Positions 28,412 to 34,656 of a stretch of DNA of 54,222 nucleotides are shown here, in pieces. This stretch comes from Aquitalea palustris. Its GTDB lineage: Bacteria; Pseudomonadota; Gammaproteobacteria; Burkholderiales; Chromobacteriaceae. A program made the translations under genes and the position numbers. Location: the NCBI RefSeq assembly GCF_003693445.1, contig NZ_RFAR01000055.1, forward strand, positions 1 to 54,222, given 5' to 3'. Position 1 is the stretch's first letter, and each line of letters starts with the position of its first letter. Under the pieces are notes generated by a model that searched no databases, was not told where the DNA came from, and worked only from the letters and a program-made list of their open reading frames with translations.

Positions 28412-28448
28412 CTGTAACGGAGTGGGTTACAGAACAAGATTCATGCCA
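28412..28448 (-). promoter_or_regulatory. Possible sigma-54 promoter and leader hairpin upstream of hupD
   Basis: On the minus strand TGGCATGAATCTTGTT (28448-28433) matches the -24/-12 pattern TGGCAYRN4TTGCW except for T in place of C in the -12 GC. Just downstream lies a 7-bp perfect inverted repeat CTGTAAC...GTTACAG (28412-28432) in the hupD leader. This could restart transcription of hupD after the insertion. The assignment is tentative. Confidence 0.35.
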
Positions 28449-28554
28449 GTGCTGGACTTGCCGGGAATATGTGTCGGATCAGGGGTTTGCCGCTTATTCC
28501 ATACGCAATGCAAGGACATTTTCCTGGCAAATGGAAAGTAAAAGTGCAAACCAT

Positions 28555-28767
28555 CTAACCGGTTGTGGTCAGGCAGGTGTGATGGATGGGTGTATTCCCG
28601 GAAATGGGCAAGGCCGATGCGGGAATGGCGGTCGGCTGGCGGCGAAAACCGCGTTGGGCATGCCACTGGTCAATGAAGGCTGCGGCAGTCCTGAACGCAG
28701 AGACAAGCACCTTGCCATTGGGGCTGGCGGCGCAGTAGATGACGATCAGATTGATGGTGCGGGACAC
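28555..28767 (-). pseudogene. Truncated phage N-acetylmuramoyl-L-alanine amidase
   Basis: The 70-residue reading frame starts with a GTG preceded by a good GAGGA site. Its N-terminus (INLIVIYCAASPNGK ... IDQWHAQRGFRR) closely resembles phage amidase-2 endolysins, in which this segment normally reads LIVIHCSATPNGK ... IDRWHRERGFRR. The catalytic zinc His of the HCSA motif is replaced by Tyr. After RGFRR the frame departs; a +1 frame then gives GLAHFREYTHP, compatible with the family's ALxHIGYHFVI. A frameshifted, truncated lysis gene is the simplest reading, not a functional enzyme. Confidence 0.55.
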
Positions 28768-29040
28768 GATATTTCCTCATGCAGGACATGAGGCAAATCG
28801 TAGGGAAAGTCAGGGTGTGGGCAGATTGGGAAGGGGTTCGGTACAGCTAGGTGGCGATGAGTGATATCTGAGATTGGTAGCCCGCTAAGCCATTGCATTT
28901 CCATGCAATATGGGTATTGCCATGGCAAGGCATGTAATCGGAAAGAGTCAGCTTTCGACCAGAAGCGGCCATTGCCTTGATACGAAGCCAAGGTCTCAAA
29001 TTCGGCCTTAGCGGCCAGTCAGCGACACAACCAGTAACGA
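28768..29040. other. Intergenic accessory DNA without a recognisable gene
   Basis: Between the amidase fragment and the IS256-like end no reading frame has a ribosome-binding site or family resemblance. Short overlapping frames exist on both strands but look accidental. This may be the decayed interior of the element whose end is at 29041-29069. Confidence 0.4.
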
Positions 29041-29069
29041 CTGATTTACACAGAAATTCGGACAGGCCC
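29041..29069 (-). mobile_element. Possible solo end of an IS256-family insertion sequence
   Basis: The minus strand reads GGGCCTGTCCGAATTTCTGT then GTAAATCAG, which resembles IS256-family terminal inverted repeats (a CTGTCCGAATTTCTGTGTAAA type). It supplies the final codons and TAA stop of the phage protease fragment. No transposase is present on the inner side and no second end was found. Recognised from memory of the family, not by search. Confidence 0.4.
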
Positions 29070-29390
29070 ATTCCTGAGCCTCATGAATTTGAGGCCGTGC
29101 TGAATATCGGACATGGCGATCATGCGCACCGCTTTGAGGTGACTTTCAGCGAAGATGAGCATGACCATGGGGCGCATACCCACCACGCCCTGCTCGAAGT
29201 TGGCCACCATGGCCAGCAGCATGTCGCGGCTGATCTCGAAGCGGCCCCAGCGCGGGTCAGTAAACGAACCCTCACGGGTTACCGTCACCCAGCTGCGCGG
29301 CTTGTCCGCCGGCGGGTCTGCCATGCCGGACAACAGCCGCACCACACGGCCAGGCTGCTGGGAAAGAAGAAAGTGTCGGGGTGTCTGCAT
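29046..29390 (-). pseudogene. Truncated Mu-like phage head protease/scaffold protein
   Basis: The first 75 residues (PRSWVTVTREGSF, DPRWGRFEISRDMLLAMVANF) resemble the N-terminus of Mu gpI-like phage proteases, where the chain normally continues for several hundred residues with the catalytic domain. Here the reading frame diverges after GMRPMV and ends at a stop codon inside the IS-like end. The product would lack the catalytic region. With the amidase and Mor-like pieces it indicates a decayed Mu-like prophage. Confidence 0.5.
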
Positions 29391-29666
29391 TGCCTGCCTG
29401 CCACTAGCGCGCAGGAATCGCGCACGATGGCAGGCAGCTTAGGCGGGGGTGAAGCGTAGGATAAGGGGGGGGGACGAAGGGTTTGGCAGAGCCTACTTTT
29501 TGATGACGTGCTTTACGTCATCCAGTGCAGCACACTGCACAGTAGTACGCATTGATCATATACGCGTCCACTCTCCTCGTATCAACAGAGGAGCAAAAAC
29601 TCATTCAAATTAAATAGCGCAAAATAAATAATCGAACCGAAAATTCCAGCACCTAGGCTTAGAATT
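29391..29666. repeat. Three tandem hairpins and a G9 tract
   Basis: This gene-free spacer contains nine consecutive G (29465-29473), then three inverted repeats: GATGACGT/ACGTCATC (29502-29522, 5-nt loop), GTGCAG/CTGCAC (29525-29540) and CTCCTC/GAGGAG (29573-29593). They lie at the junction between GC-rich phage remnants and AT-rich DNA. They may terminate the minus-strand operon to the right or be a recombination scar. Confidence 0.5.
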
Positions 29667-30149
29667 CTACATTGACAATGAATTACCATCTGGATTTACC
29701 TCAGACACAGGAAGTAAATTGGCAAGCTTCTTTCCGACAGAAGGATGGCTAAGCATAGCCTGAATACCAACAATCAATGAATCTTTGTCATCACACCAAG
29801 TCTTGGCATCTGCGTATTTCAAACAAATCGGGTAGACCGTCGAAGGTTGCTCCCAATTAGCCAATAGGACTTCACCAAGAGACTTCCCATCACGATCAGC
29901 AGATGCATACAAGCCCAATTCCGAGTCTTCTACTGCAGTTGGCTGGCTTGTCATAGCAGACATGCTAGTCAACAGCCAGTGCCTCAAAGGGTGTGGCCTA
30001 ACGGTGAACTTGACATGCACACCAAACGAATCAGAAAAATCTTGGCTCAAATCATCAATGACTGCCCTAATTTCTGATTTCAATTTTGAAACAACAAGTG
30101 CCTGTCCCATACCCTTCTTAGCGAATTCAGAAAATCGTGCCATTTTCAC
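29667..30149 (-). CDS. Conserved-operon protein of unknown function (EEP partner)
   Basis: A 160-residue, probably soluble protein with no signal peptide, membrane segment or motif I recognise. The N-terminal 50 residues are helical and charged; the middle contains PHPLRHWLLTSMS; the rest mixes strands and helices. ATG 30149 overlaps the stop codon of the EEP-fold gene by 4 bp (ATGA), so the two are translated together. Base composition is clearly more AT-rich than the flanks, indicating horizontal acquisition. A partner, regulator or immunity role toward the nuclease-like protein is speculation. Confidence 0.65.
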   Translation of the reverse strand: MKMARFSEFAKKGMGQALVVSKLKSEIRAVIDDLSQDFSDSFGVHVKFTVRPHPLRHWLLTSMSAMTSQPTAVEDSELGLYASADRDGKSLGEVLLANWEQPSTVYPICLKYADAKTWCDDKDSLIVGIQAMLSHPSVGKKLANLLPVSEVNPDGNSLSM

Positions 30150-31051
30150 TTACCTTTTATTACAGCAAGGACTGGATAGTGATCAAATAATTTCCCACCA
30201 TGCCGATCATATGCCGCATCTATCAACGCGTGATTAAAAATACAAACCGAATCATCATCGACTACCAATCCAGAACTACCAGAAACAAAAGCCGAAGAAA
30301 ATATTATTTGATCATACATCATCCACCTTGCACCCCAGCCATTCTTATAAAAATAGCTACCATTCACGCCACCGCTTTTATTATAGCTGAAGTATCGCCA
30401 GAATGGATTATAGAATAATTTTGAGTTTCCCTCAACCAAAGAAAAATCTCTACTAGCACTAAGCGAACCCTGAATGCAACGCTCAAATGGCTCTGCATTA
30501 TAATCACCCATCAGAATAACCAAAGATGCATCACCCTTGATGTCACGATCAATTGTATTAGCAATGGTCTCAGCGATTCTCTCTCTTGCACCATCATCCG
30601 GCTTTGCATAAATTCGACTTGGCCAATGAGACACAAAAAAATGCACAAGCAGATCATTTAAAATAAAATTTAATTGCTGCGCAGATTTATAAGTTCTACC
30701 TTCATAAATTTTAGTAAGATCAAACTTATCCACAAAATCAAACACACCATCCCTATAGACAAAAACCATGTCAAAATATAAATTTACACCCGCAGAATTG
30801 GACGCATCAATAATATTGAAACCCACGCCCAATTTTTTACGCAATACGTCATAATCTGCAACCGACACTTCAAGCAATGCAAGGAAGTCAAGTTCACAAT
30901 CATTTAACAGAAAATCAACAATATTACAAAAATCATCCATGACTTTCTTTGCATGCTGTTTCTTTTTTCCTGGTGGATTCAAACCAGTATTCCACAACCC
31001 AATCTTCACATGCGAAGCCACAATAAATATCCGCCCCAGATTGACATTCAA
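30146..31051 (-). CDS. Endonuclease/exonuclease/phosphatase-fold protein
   Basis: About 301 residues in the longest reading (TTG 31051); GTG 31009 would give a start directly before KIGLWNTG, the usual beginning of the fold. Motifs of the Mg-dependent EEP superfamily are in order: WNTGLN, ALLEVS (metal-binding Glu), SHWPSR, GDYNAEPF (catalytic Asp/Asn), YDQIIFS and LFDHYPV (catalytic His). Substrates in this family range from DNA and RNA to phosphoesters, so the target is open. There is no signal peptide. It is AT-rich with atypical codon use and forms a two-gene operon with 29667-30149. No strong ribosome-binding site distinguishes the possible starts. Confidence 0.8.
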   Translation of the reverse strand: MNVNLGRIFIVASHVKIGLWNTGLNPPGKKKQHAKKVMDDFCNIVDFLLNDCELDFLALLEVSVADYDVLRKKLGVGFNIIDASNSAGVNLYFDMVFVYRDGVFDFVDKFDLTKIYEGRTYKSAQQLNFILNDLLVHFFVSHWPSRIYAKPDDGARERIAETIANTIDRDIKGDASLVILMGDYNAEPFERCIQGSLSASRDFSLVEGNSKLFYNPFWRYFSYNKSGGVNGSYFYKNGWGARWMMYDQIIFSSAFVSGSSGLVVDDDSVCIFNHALIDAAYDRHGGKLFDHYPVLAVIKGK

Positions 31052-31093
31052 AAGAACAAAATAGATCGCAAAAAATTAACTGAAAATCATAAA

Positions 31094-31117
31094 ATTCATA
31101 CAATATCATACCGTATG
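31094..31117 (-). promoter_or_regulatory. Inverted repeat upstream of the AT-rich operon
   Basis: ATTCATAC and GTATGAAT flank an 8-10-nt centre about 45-65 bp upstream of the EEP gene. The minus strand also shows three TATGA units at roughly 10-bp spacing. This may be an operator or promoter of the operon; no exact -35/-10 pair could be fixed. Confidence 0.35.
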
Positions 31118-31188
31118 AATCATGCAATGTAGTGAGGAAGCAGTATTCAACAGAAATTTCCCAACACAGAACGCTGTCCCCGCCAACA

Positions 31189-31213
31189 ACAAAGCCCGCT
31201 TGCGCGGGCTTTG
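31189..31213 (-). terminator. Terminator after the 123-residue gene
   Basis: AAAGCCCGC/GCGGGCTTT with a 4-nt loop, flanked by ACA and TGTTTATTT. It overlaps the last bases before the stop-codon side of 31215-31586 and is followed by A/T-rich sequence on both strands. Confidence 0.7.
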
Positions 31214-31214
31214 T

Positions 31215-31586
31215 TTATTTGCTCTTGCCGAAGGTGGCGCGGCGTCGATATGCCGCCTGCTGCCGGGCATCGGATGCCATCTTGCCGGTCTTGCCACTGG
31301 GCTGGCTGCTGACATGGGTCTTGCCATGTACAGCGGTTTTCTTGCGGATGTTGAGCGACACCAGCTGGCGCAGTTCGTCCACCAGTCCCACTTCGGCAAA
31401 GCTCAGCTCGGCCTGTGGCTTTGTCGCCTGGTGGCGCTTGGCCAGTGCAGCGCGGATTTGCGCCGGGGACGATTTGGGCATGGAGGCCAGATCCACCACC
31501 TTGCCGCCTTGCGGATGCTGGGCCGGGGGTACGGCAGGCGTAGACGCAGCAGAACGGGCCGGCCGCTCCAGTACTTGTCTTGTCAT
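31215..31586 (-). CDS. Small basic protein of unknown function
   Basis: A 123-residue protein rich in Ala, Gln, Arg and Lys, with an unstructured Pro/Ala N-terminus, a helical centre (ELSFAEVGLVDELRQLVSLN) and a strongly basic C-terminus (RQQAAYRRRATFGKSK) that could bind nucleic acid. I do not recognise the family. ATG 31586 overlaps the stop of the GNAT-like gene by 4 bp, implying coupled expression, and a terminator follows. GC content resembles the host more than the neighbouring AT-rich pair does. Confidence 0.6.
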   Translation of the reverse strand: MTRQVLERPARSAASTPAVPPAQHPQGGKVVDLASMPKSSPAQIRAALAKRHQATKPQAELSFAEVGLVDELRQLVSLNIRKKTAVHGKTHVSSQPSGKTGKMASDARQQAAYRRRATFGKSK

Positions 31587-32215
31587 ACCACAATCCCCTT
31601 TTCTTCCAGATACTTAGTAAATATTCTGTCCGACCTGCTGCCGGGCGTCAAATCAAACTCCATATCGCCACCAAACCCCTCATGCAGCCACCAGGTCCGG
31701 CCCTCCTGCGTCTCCATCAAGTCCAGCACGTCCTGACAATGCTGCAATGTGCCAGGCAAACGCTGGAGCAGGCTGGCAGGGATGGCCATGTTGAAGCCCA
31801 ATCTGGCCCAAGTATAGTAACCATTCAGCTTGCCACTGAAAGATCCATCGGCATACAGCGAGATGGCAGCAAAACCCAGTGCCTGCGCATGTTTTACCTG
31901 TAAGGCCAGGCTGGTGCTGGCAATCCCCTGCCGGTAGTTTTCCGGCTTGAGGACAAACATGTCCTTGTACAGGTAAAGCACCGCGTCACCCGTATCTGAC
32001 TGGAAGATGACGGACACGGCCGGGGTTTCAAACAAGGGGTTCGCCACGGCGATTTCAACACCAATGTCACCAGCAGTCACCTCGACCTGGCTGCCATCCG
32101 GTGCGCCACCCAGGCGGATGTAGTCGGTGTCGGTAAAGGTCCGGCCATTAAACGCATAGTCTTGATCCGTGTGGACCTGCGCCTGCCCCGTAAATTGCGT
32201 TGCCATCTTTGCCAT
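31583..32215 (-). CDS. GNAT-like acetyltransferase domain protein
   Basis: A 210-residue protein. Residues about 80-150 show the GNAT pattern: a strand pair (AVLYLYKDMFVLKP), an acetyl-CoA-loop-like YRQGIAS followed by a helix (LALQVKHAQALG), then AISLYAD and GYYTWARLGF, matching motif B of GNAT enzymes. The N-terminal 70 residues and the C-terminal segment (LQHCQDVLDLMETQEGRTWWLHEG) are unassigned. ATG at 32215 or 32206 has only a weak ribosome-binding site. It forms a pair with 31215-31586. Whether it acetylates a protein, a toxin target or a small molecule is unknown. Confidence 0.55.
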   Translation of the reverse strand: MAKMATQFTGQAQVHTDQDYAFNGRTFTDTDYIRLGGAPDGSQVEVTAGDIGVEIAVANPLFETPAVSVIFQSDTGDAVLYLYKDMFVLKPENYRQGIASTSLALQVKHAQALGFAAISLYADGSFSGKLNGYYTWARLGFNMAIPASLLQRLPGTLQHCQDVLDLMETQEGRTWWLHEGFGGDMEFDLTPGSRSDRIFTKYLEEKGIVV

Positions 32216-32367
32216 CGGCTATGTGATGACAAGATGATAAGGCAGCACGCTGCTGCTGGGCAGTGGCCGGTGGTATTCCCTCGGCCAAATCAGAAAAATC
32301 ATGTGCTGCCGGTTTAGCAGATGTAGCGGGCAGCTCCCGCATTGGCATTGCCGTCATGCGGTTTGCC

Positions 32368-32633
32368 CTAGGGCGGGATAATCTGCGCCCACTCCCCATC
32401 CAACTGACAGAACTGGCTGAGCACCAGTGCCATGTCGGCAGGCCGGTGCAAGGGGCCGCGCACCGGGTAGCGTGTGGGCCAGGGGGGCTGCTGATGCTGC
32501 CTTCTGCCGCTGCGTGGGAGACGGCCAGCTGCATGAAAACGGCGTCGCGGCCGCTGAGCGTGCCGGTGTCCGGGTCCCAGTCAAACTGCAGTCCGGGGCC
32601 TGCGCCCAGTGCGGGCAGGTCAATGCAGGTCAT
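32368..32633 (-). pseudogene. Small gene frameshifted at a C6 tract, unknown function
   Basis: The frame from ATG 32633 (MTCIDLPALGAGPG ... FDWDPDTGTLSGRDA) reads well to residue 49, then meets six C on the coding strand (plus-strand G run at 32482-32487). Adding one C restores a sensible ending (WPTRYPVRGPLHRPADMALV ... QIIPP) that stops at TAG 32368, giving about 88 residues. Without it the frame runs on as low-quality sequence to 32148. This is either a real one-base deletion, a phase-variable tract or a sequencing error. It overlaps the upstream gene end by 14 bp. Confidence 0.55.
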
Positions 32634-32946
32634 AGTAGTAGAGCAGTCCCATTACCAGATCAAACATTTCTCTATCAGCTTGCACCATACGCTGCAAACG
32701 GGCCGGATTGCGACCCAGCACATCTTCCAGTGCTATGGTCATCACCTCCAGTGCGCCGTGGCGGCCACGGTAGGACAGGCCGTCACCCGCATATTCGCGG
32801 CCCTGGTAGGGATTGGTGTAGTGGTCTTCACAGGTGACTTCGTCACTGGCGTAGTTCAGCCCGGTCAGGTCTTTCAGACGGCGCAGCGGCTCGCCGGCAG
32901 TGCGTCGCTGCTGCAGCTGCTGGAAGTAGTCATCCAGCTGCGGCAT
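32620..32946 (-). CDS. Hypothetical protein, partner of the frameshifted gene
   Basis: A 108-residue acidic protein (from ATG 32946) of unknown family: an N-terminal helical part (MPQLDDYFQQLQQRR), a central strand-rich segment (EDHYTNPYQGREYAGDGLSYRGRHGALEV) and a C-terminal helix ending YYYDLH. It overlaps the next gene by 14 bp, so the two probably form a unit. An IS-like end lies only about 22 bp upstream, so the original promoter or 5' end may be lost. Confidence 0.5.
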   Translation of the reverse strand: MPQLDDYFQQLQQRRTAGEPLRRLKDLTGLNYASDEVTCEDHYTNPYQGREYAGDGLSYRGRHGALEVMTIALEDVLGRNPARLQRMVQADREMFDLVMGLLYYYDLH

Positions 32947-32967
32947 TCTACCGGACAGGCGCAAGCC

Positions 32968-32989
32968 CTGATTTGTGCAATAAAGCCCC
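32968..32989 (-). mobile_element. Possible solo end of an IS5-family (IS903-like) element
   Basis: The minus strand reads GGGGCTTTATTGCACAAATC then AG, close to the IS903-group terminus (GGCTTTGTTGAATAAATCAG). No transposase follows on the inner side. It separates a 52-residue reading frame (which it terminates with TAG) from the gene at 32620-32946. Recognition is from memory. Confidence 0.35.
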
Positions 32990-33147
32990 TATGGAGAGGT
33001 CTGCTTTGGGTCGTAAGCAGTCGAAATGGGGTAGAACTCCGACAGTCCGGTTTGGCCGATATGGGGGCTATGGGCCGATATGCTCTGGATTTCCGTTTTG
33101 TGTGGTTCGCCGATGTAGTAGAAGTAAAAATGACCGTTCGGGGCCAT
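32989..33147 (-). CDS. Short reading frame, possibly a truncated gene
   Basis: A 52-residue frame (MAPNGHFYFYYIGEPHKTEI ...) begins 8 bp after the stop codon of the Mor-like frame and ends exactly at the TAG formed at the IS-like end. The N-terminus looks protein-like, so it may be a gene cut short by an insertion, but it has no clear ribosome-binding site or family. Confidence 0.25.
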   Translation of the reverse strand: MAPNGHFYFYYIGEPHKTEIQSISAHSPHIGQTGLSEFYPISTAYDPKQTSP

Positions 33148-33155
33148 TCTTGCAT

Positions 33156-33392
33156 TCAGAACAACGATACTTGCCCGGTATCTCTCAGCGGGACAAGGTC
33201 ATCCTCCTTATCCAGAATCTCCTCAATCCTGCAATCACACAGTCGGTATTTGAGCACCAGCACCTTGTTGATGGTGGAGTTATGGCCCAGTTCCAGGCAA
33301 TTGCTGTCGCCGTAGGCTTTTACCAGCTTGATGGTGGCACTCCGGCTGATCAGGTCGATGATGGTGCGGACGTTTTCTGGGACCAGGTGCAA
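33156..33392 (-). pseudogene. Mor-like phage activator fragment
   Basis: Seventy-eight codons from a TTG. The start (VPENVRTIIDLISRSATIKLVKAYG) resembles the dimerisation helix pair of Mor, the middle-operon activator of Mu-like phages (LPxxVREIxxLIGLPATLxLVExYGG). The downstream part that should be a helix-turn-helix is not recognisable. There is no ribosome-binding site and a stop codon lies just upstream, so the 5' end is probably missing. Assigned cautiously as prophage debris. Confidence 0.35.
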
Positions 33393-33425
33393 GGCACGCC
33401 GCTATTGAATAAAAAGCCTTAAGCC

Positions 33426-33460
33426 AACAGCCCGCCTATCCATTAAATAGCCGGGCTGTT
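33426..33460 (-). terminator. Possible terminator after the 92-residue gene
   Basis: AACAGCCCG/CGGGCTGTT with a 17-nt loop, about 22 bp downstream of the stop codon at 33483 on the minus strand. Confidence 0.5.
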
Positions 33461-33482
33461 TTGCACGGGTGACTACGCGGGT

Positions 33483-33761
33483 TTAAGCCAGCAATTGCTG
33501 TTGTTGCTGCTGCAAACCCAGCAAGCCCTGCATCAAGTGCCTGCGGGAGGCATCAGACGGATGCAGGGCCAGCAAGGCCAATACGGCCTCCAGCGTCTGG
33601 GCCTGTTCCCGTAATGCCGATTCCAACTGGGCAAAGCTGCGTGCCAATTCCTGCACCGGGCTGCGCAGCGCGGCAAAGCTGTCCTGCTGAAGCATGGCTT
33701 GCAGCAGCACGATGTGTTGGCGCATCAAGGGCAAGACGGGTAGGGATGTTTGGTGTGTCAT
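33483..33761 (-). CDS. Small coiled-coil protein of unknown function
   Basis: A 92-residue, Leu/Gln/Ala-rich all-helical protein with heptad-like spacing and a poly-Gln stretch near the C-terminus (GLQQQQQQLLA). ATG 33761 has a strong GGGAGGG site, which supports it being a real gene. No family is recognised. It may belong to the phage-derived set (for example a small structural or lysis-control protein) or be a newer accessory gene. Confidence 0.5.
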   Translation of the reverse strand: MTHQTSLPVLPLMRQHIVLLQAMLQQDSFAALRSPVQELARSFAQLESALREQAQTLEAVLALLALHPSDASRRHLMQGLLGLQQQQQQLLA

Positions 33762-34188
33762 GCGCTGCGCCCTCCCGTTGGTTGGCATAGGGCAGAGGCG
33801 GCAAGCAAGTAAACAGGGAAAATCATGAATGGTCTCCTGGAATGTTTACCTGCCGCCCGACGCCAATCGGGGGTGGCAGGCACATGGCAGGATTGGCGTT
33901 ACCGTTCCAGGAGCGGTGCCTCGTGAGAGGGTCCCACCATGGCCCGCCATAGAAGACGTGCAATGGTTACGGACGCGACAAAGCTTGGCCTTGTGCAAAG
34001 TCCGTCTGGAACGGGACGCCAATCCCGGTGCCGCTATTGAACAGCACGGAAGGGATTATCTAGTGCAGCGCCAGGGAAGGCAAGAAACATGGGGGTAAGG
34101 CGGGCGGTGGCAAGGCGGGTCATGGTGTACGGAGCGCGGGTCGTTGATGGCAACGCAGTGCAAGCTTGCGTCTGCTGTGACGCAAGGC
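33762..34188. repeat. Gene-free region with nested inverted repeats
   Basis: No convincing gene. Repeated complementary segments are present: GTAAACA/TGTTTAC (about 33810/33840), CTCCTGGAA/TTCCAGGAG (about 33835/33905), CGCCAATC/GATTGGCG inside these, and a second hairpin GGGACGCCAATCCC near 34015 that repeats the CGCCAAT core. The nesting suggests a structured RNA or a recombination or replication signal, but this is unproven. Confidence 0.35.
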
Positions 34189-34476
34189 TTAAACGCGACG
34201 TGCTTGCCTTAGCTGGCGGCGGGCCTGGGCCAGATCCCAGGCGCTTTGCAGTGCCATCCAGAACTGCGCATCCTGCCCGAACAAGCAGGCCAGCCGGATG
34301 GCGGTGTCCGGGCTGATACCACGCTTGCCAGCGATCAGCTCGTTCAGCCGCCGCCGCGAAATGCCCAGCCGGCGTGCGGCTTCGGTCTGGCTCAGTCCGG
34401 CCGGGGCCAGAAAGCGGCTATCCAGAAAGCGGCCGGGATGCAGCGGCGTGCGGGCACTGACGAGCGGGATGGTCAT
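34189..34476 (-). CDS. HigA-type antitoxin, orphan
   Basis: A 95-residue XRE-type helix-turn-helix protein. The pattern PLHPGRFLDSRFLAPAGLSQTEAARRLGISRRRLNELIAGKRGISPDTAIRLACLFG is typical of HigA/VapI antitoxins that bind their own promoter (shown here in full only to about residue 65 of the protein; key positions are the PGxxL start and RRLxELxxGKRxxS recognition helix). No higB toxin lies on either side, so it is orphaned or acts only as a regulator. ATG 34476 fits the family; an ATG at 34554 would add a 26-residue Pro-rich extension. Confidence 0.8.
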   Translation of the reverse strand: MTIPLVSARTPLHPGRFLDSRFLAPAGLSQTEAARRLGISRRRLNELIAGKRGISPDTAIRLACLFGQDAQFWMALQSAWDLAQARRQLRQARRV

Positions 34477-34562
34477 GGTGGCGGGCTGGGATGGTGTGTT
34501 GGGCTGAGCTGGTTTGCCGCCAGCGTGTGCTGGCGGCAGTTCGACAAATTCCACGGTTTGGT

Positions 34563-34656
34563 CAGGAAAATGAAAACGTCAGGGACAAGGCGCGCCGACG
34601 CAGACAGTACACTGAGTACGACAAGGAGGCGCAACGCAGTAGCTGACGTTTTCCTG
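34563..34656. repeat. 94-bp imperfect palindrome after hupC
   Basis: The ends are CAGGAAAA(TGAA)AACGTCAG and CTGACGTTTTCCTG. Inside, two copies of a 20-bp unit (GACAAGGCGCGCCGACGCAG and GACAAGGAGGCGCAACGCAG) flank a small palindrome GTACACTGAGTAC. It ends 3 bp from the hupC stop codon, so it may end hupSLC transcription or protect the 3' end. It resembles dispersed intergenic repeats rather than a coding sequence. Confidence 0.6.

Noticed and set aside
28977-29459. A 160-codon plus-strand frame with many His residues
   Set aside because: It overlaps the phage-protease-like frame on the opposite strand, has no ribosome-binding site and crosses the IS-like end; His richness comes from antisense reading.
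32148-32357. A 69-codon minus-strand frame downstream of the frameshifted gene
   Set aside because: It overlaps the GNAT-like gene start by 68 bp and is only the run-on of the frame after the C6 shift; a separate start is possible but unsupported.
33829-34098. An 89-codon plus-strand frame in the structured region
   Set aside because: No ribosome-binding site, no family resemblance, and its repeated residues simply reflect the inverted repeats.
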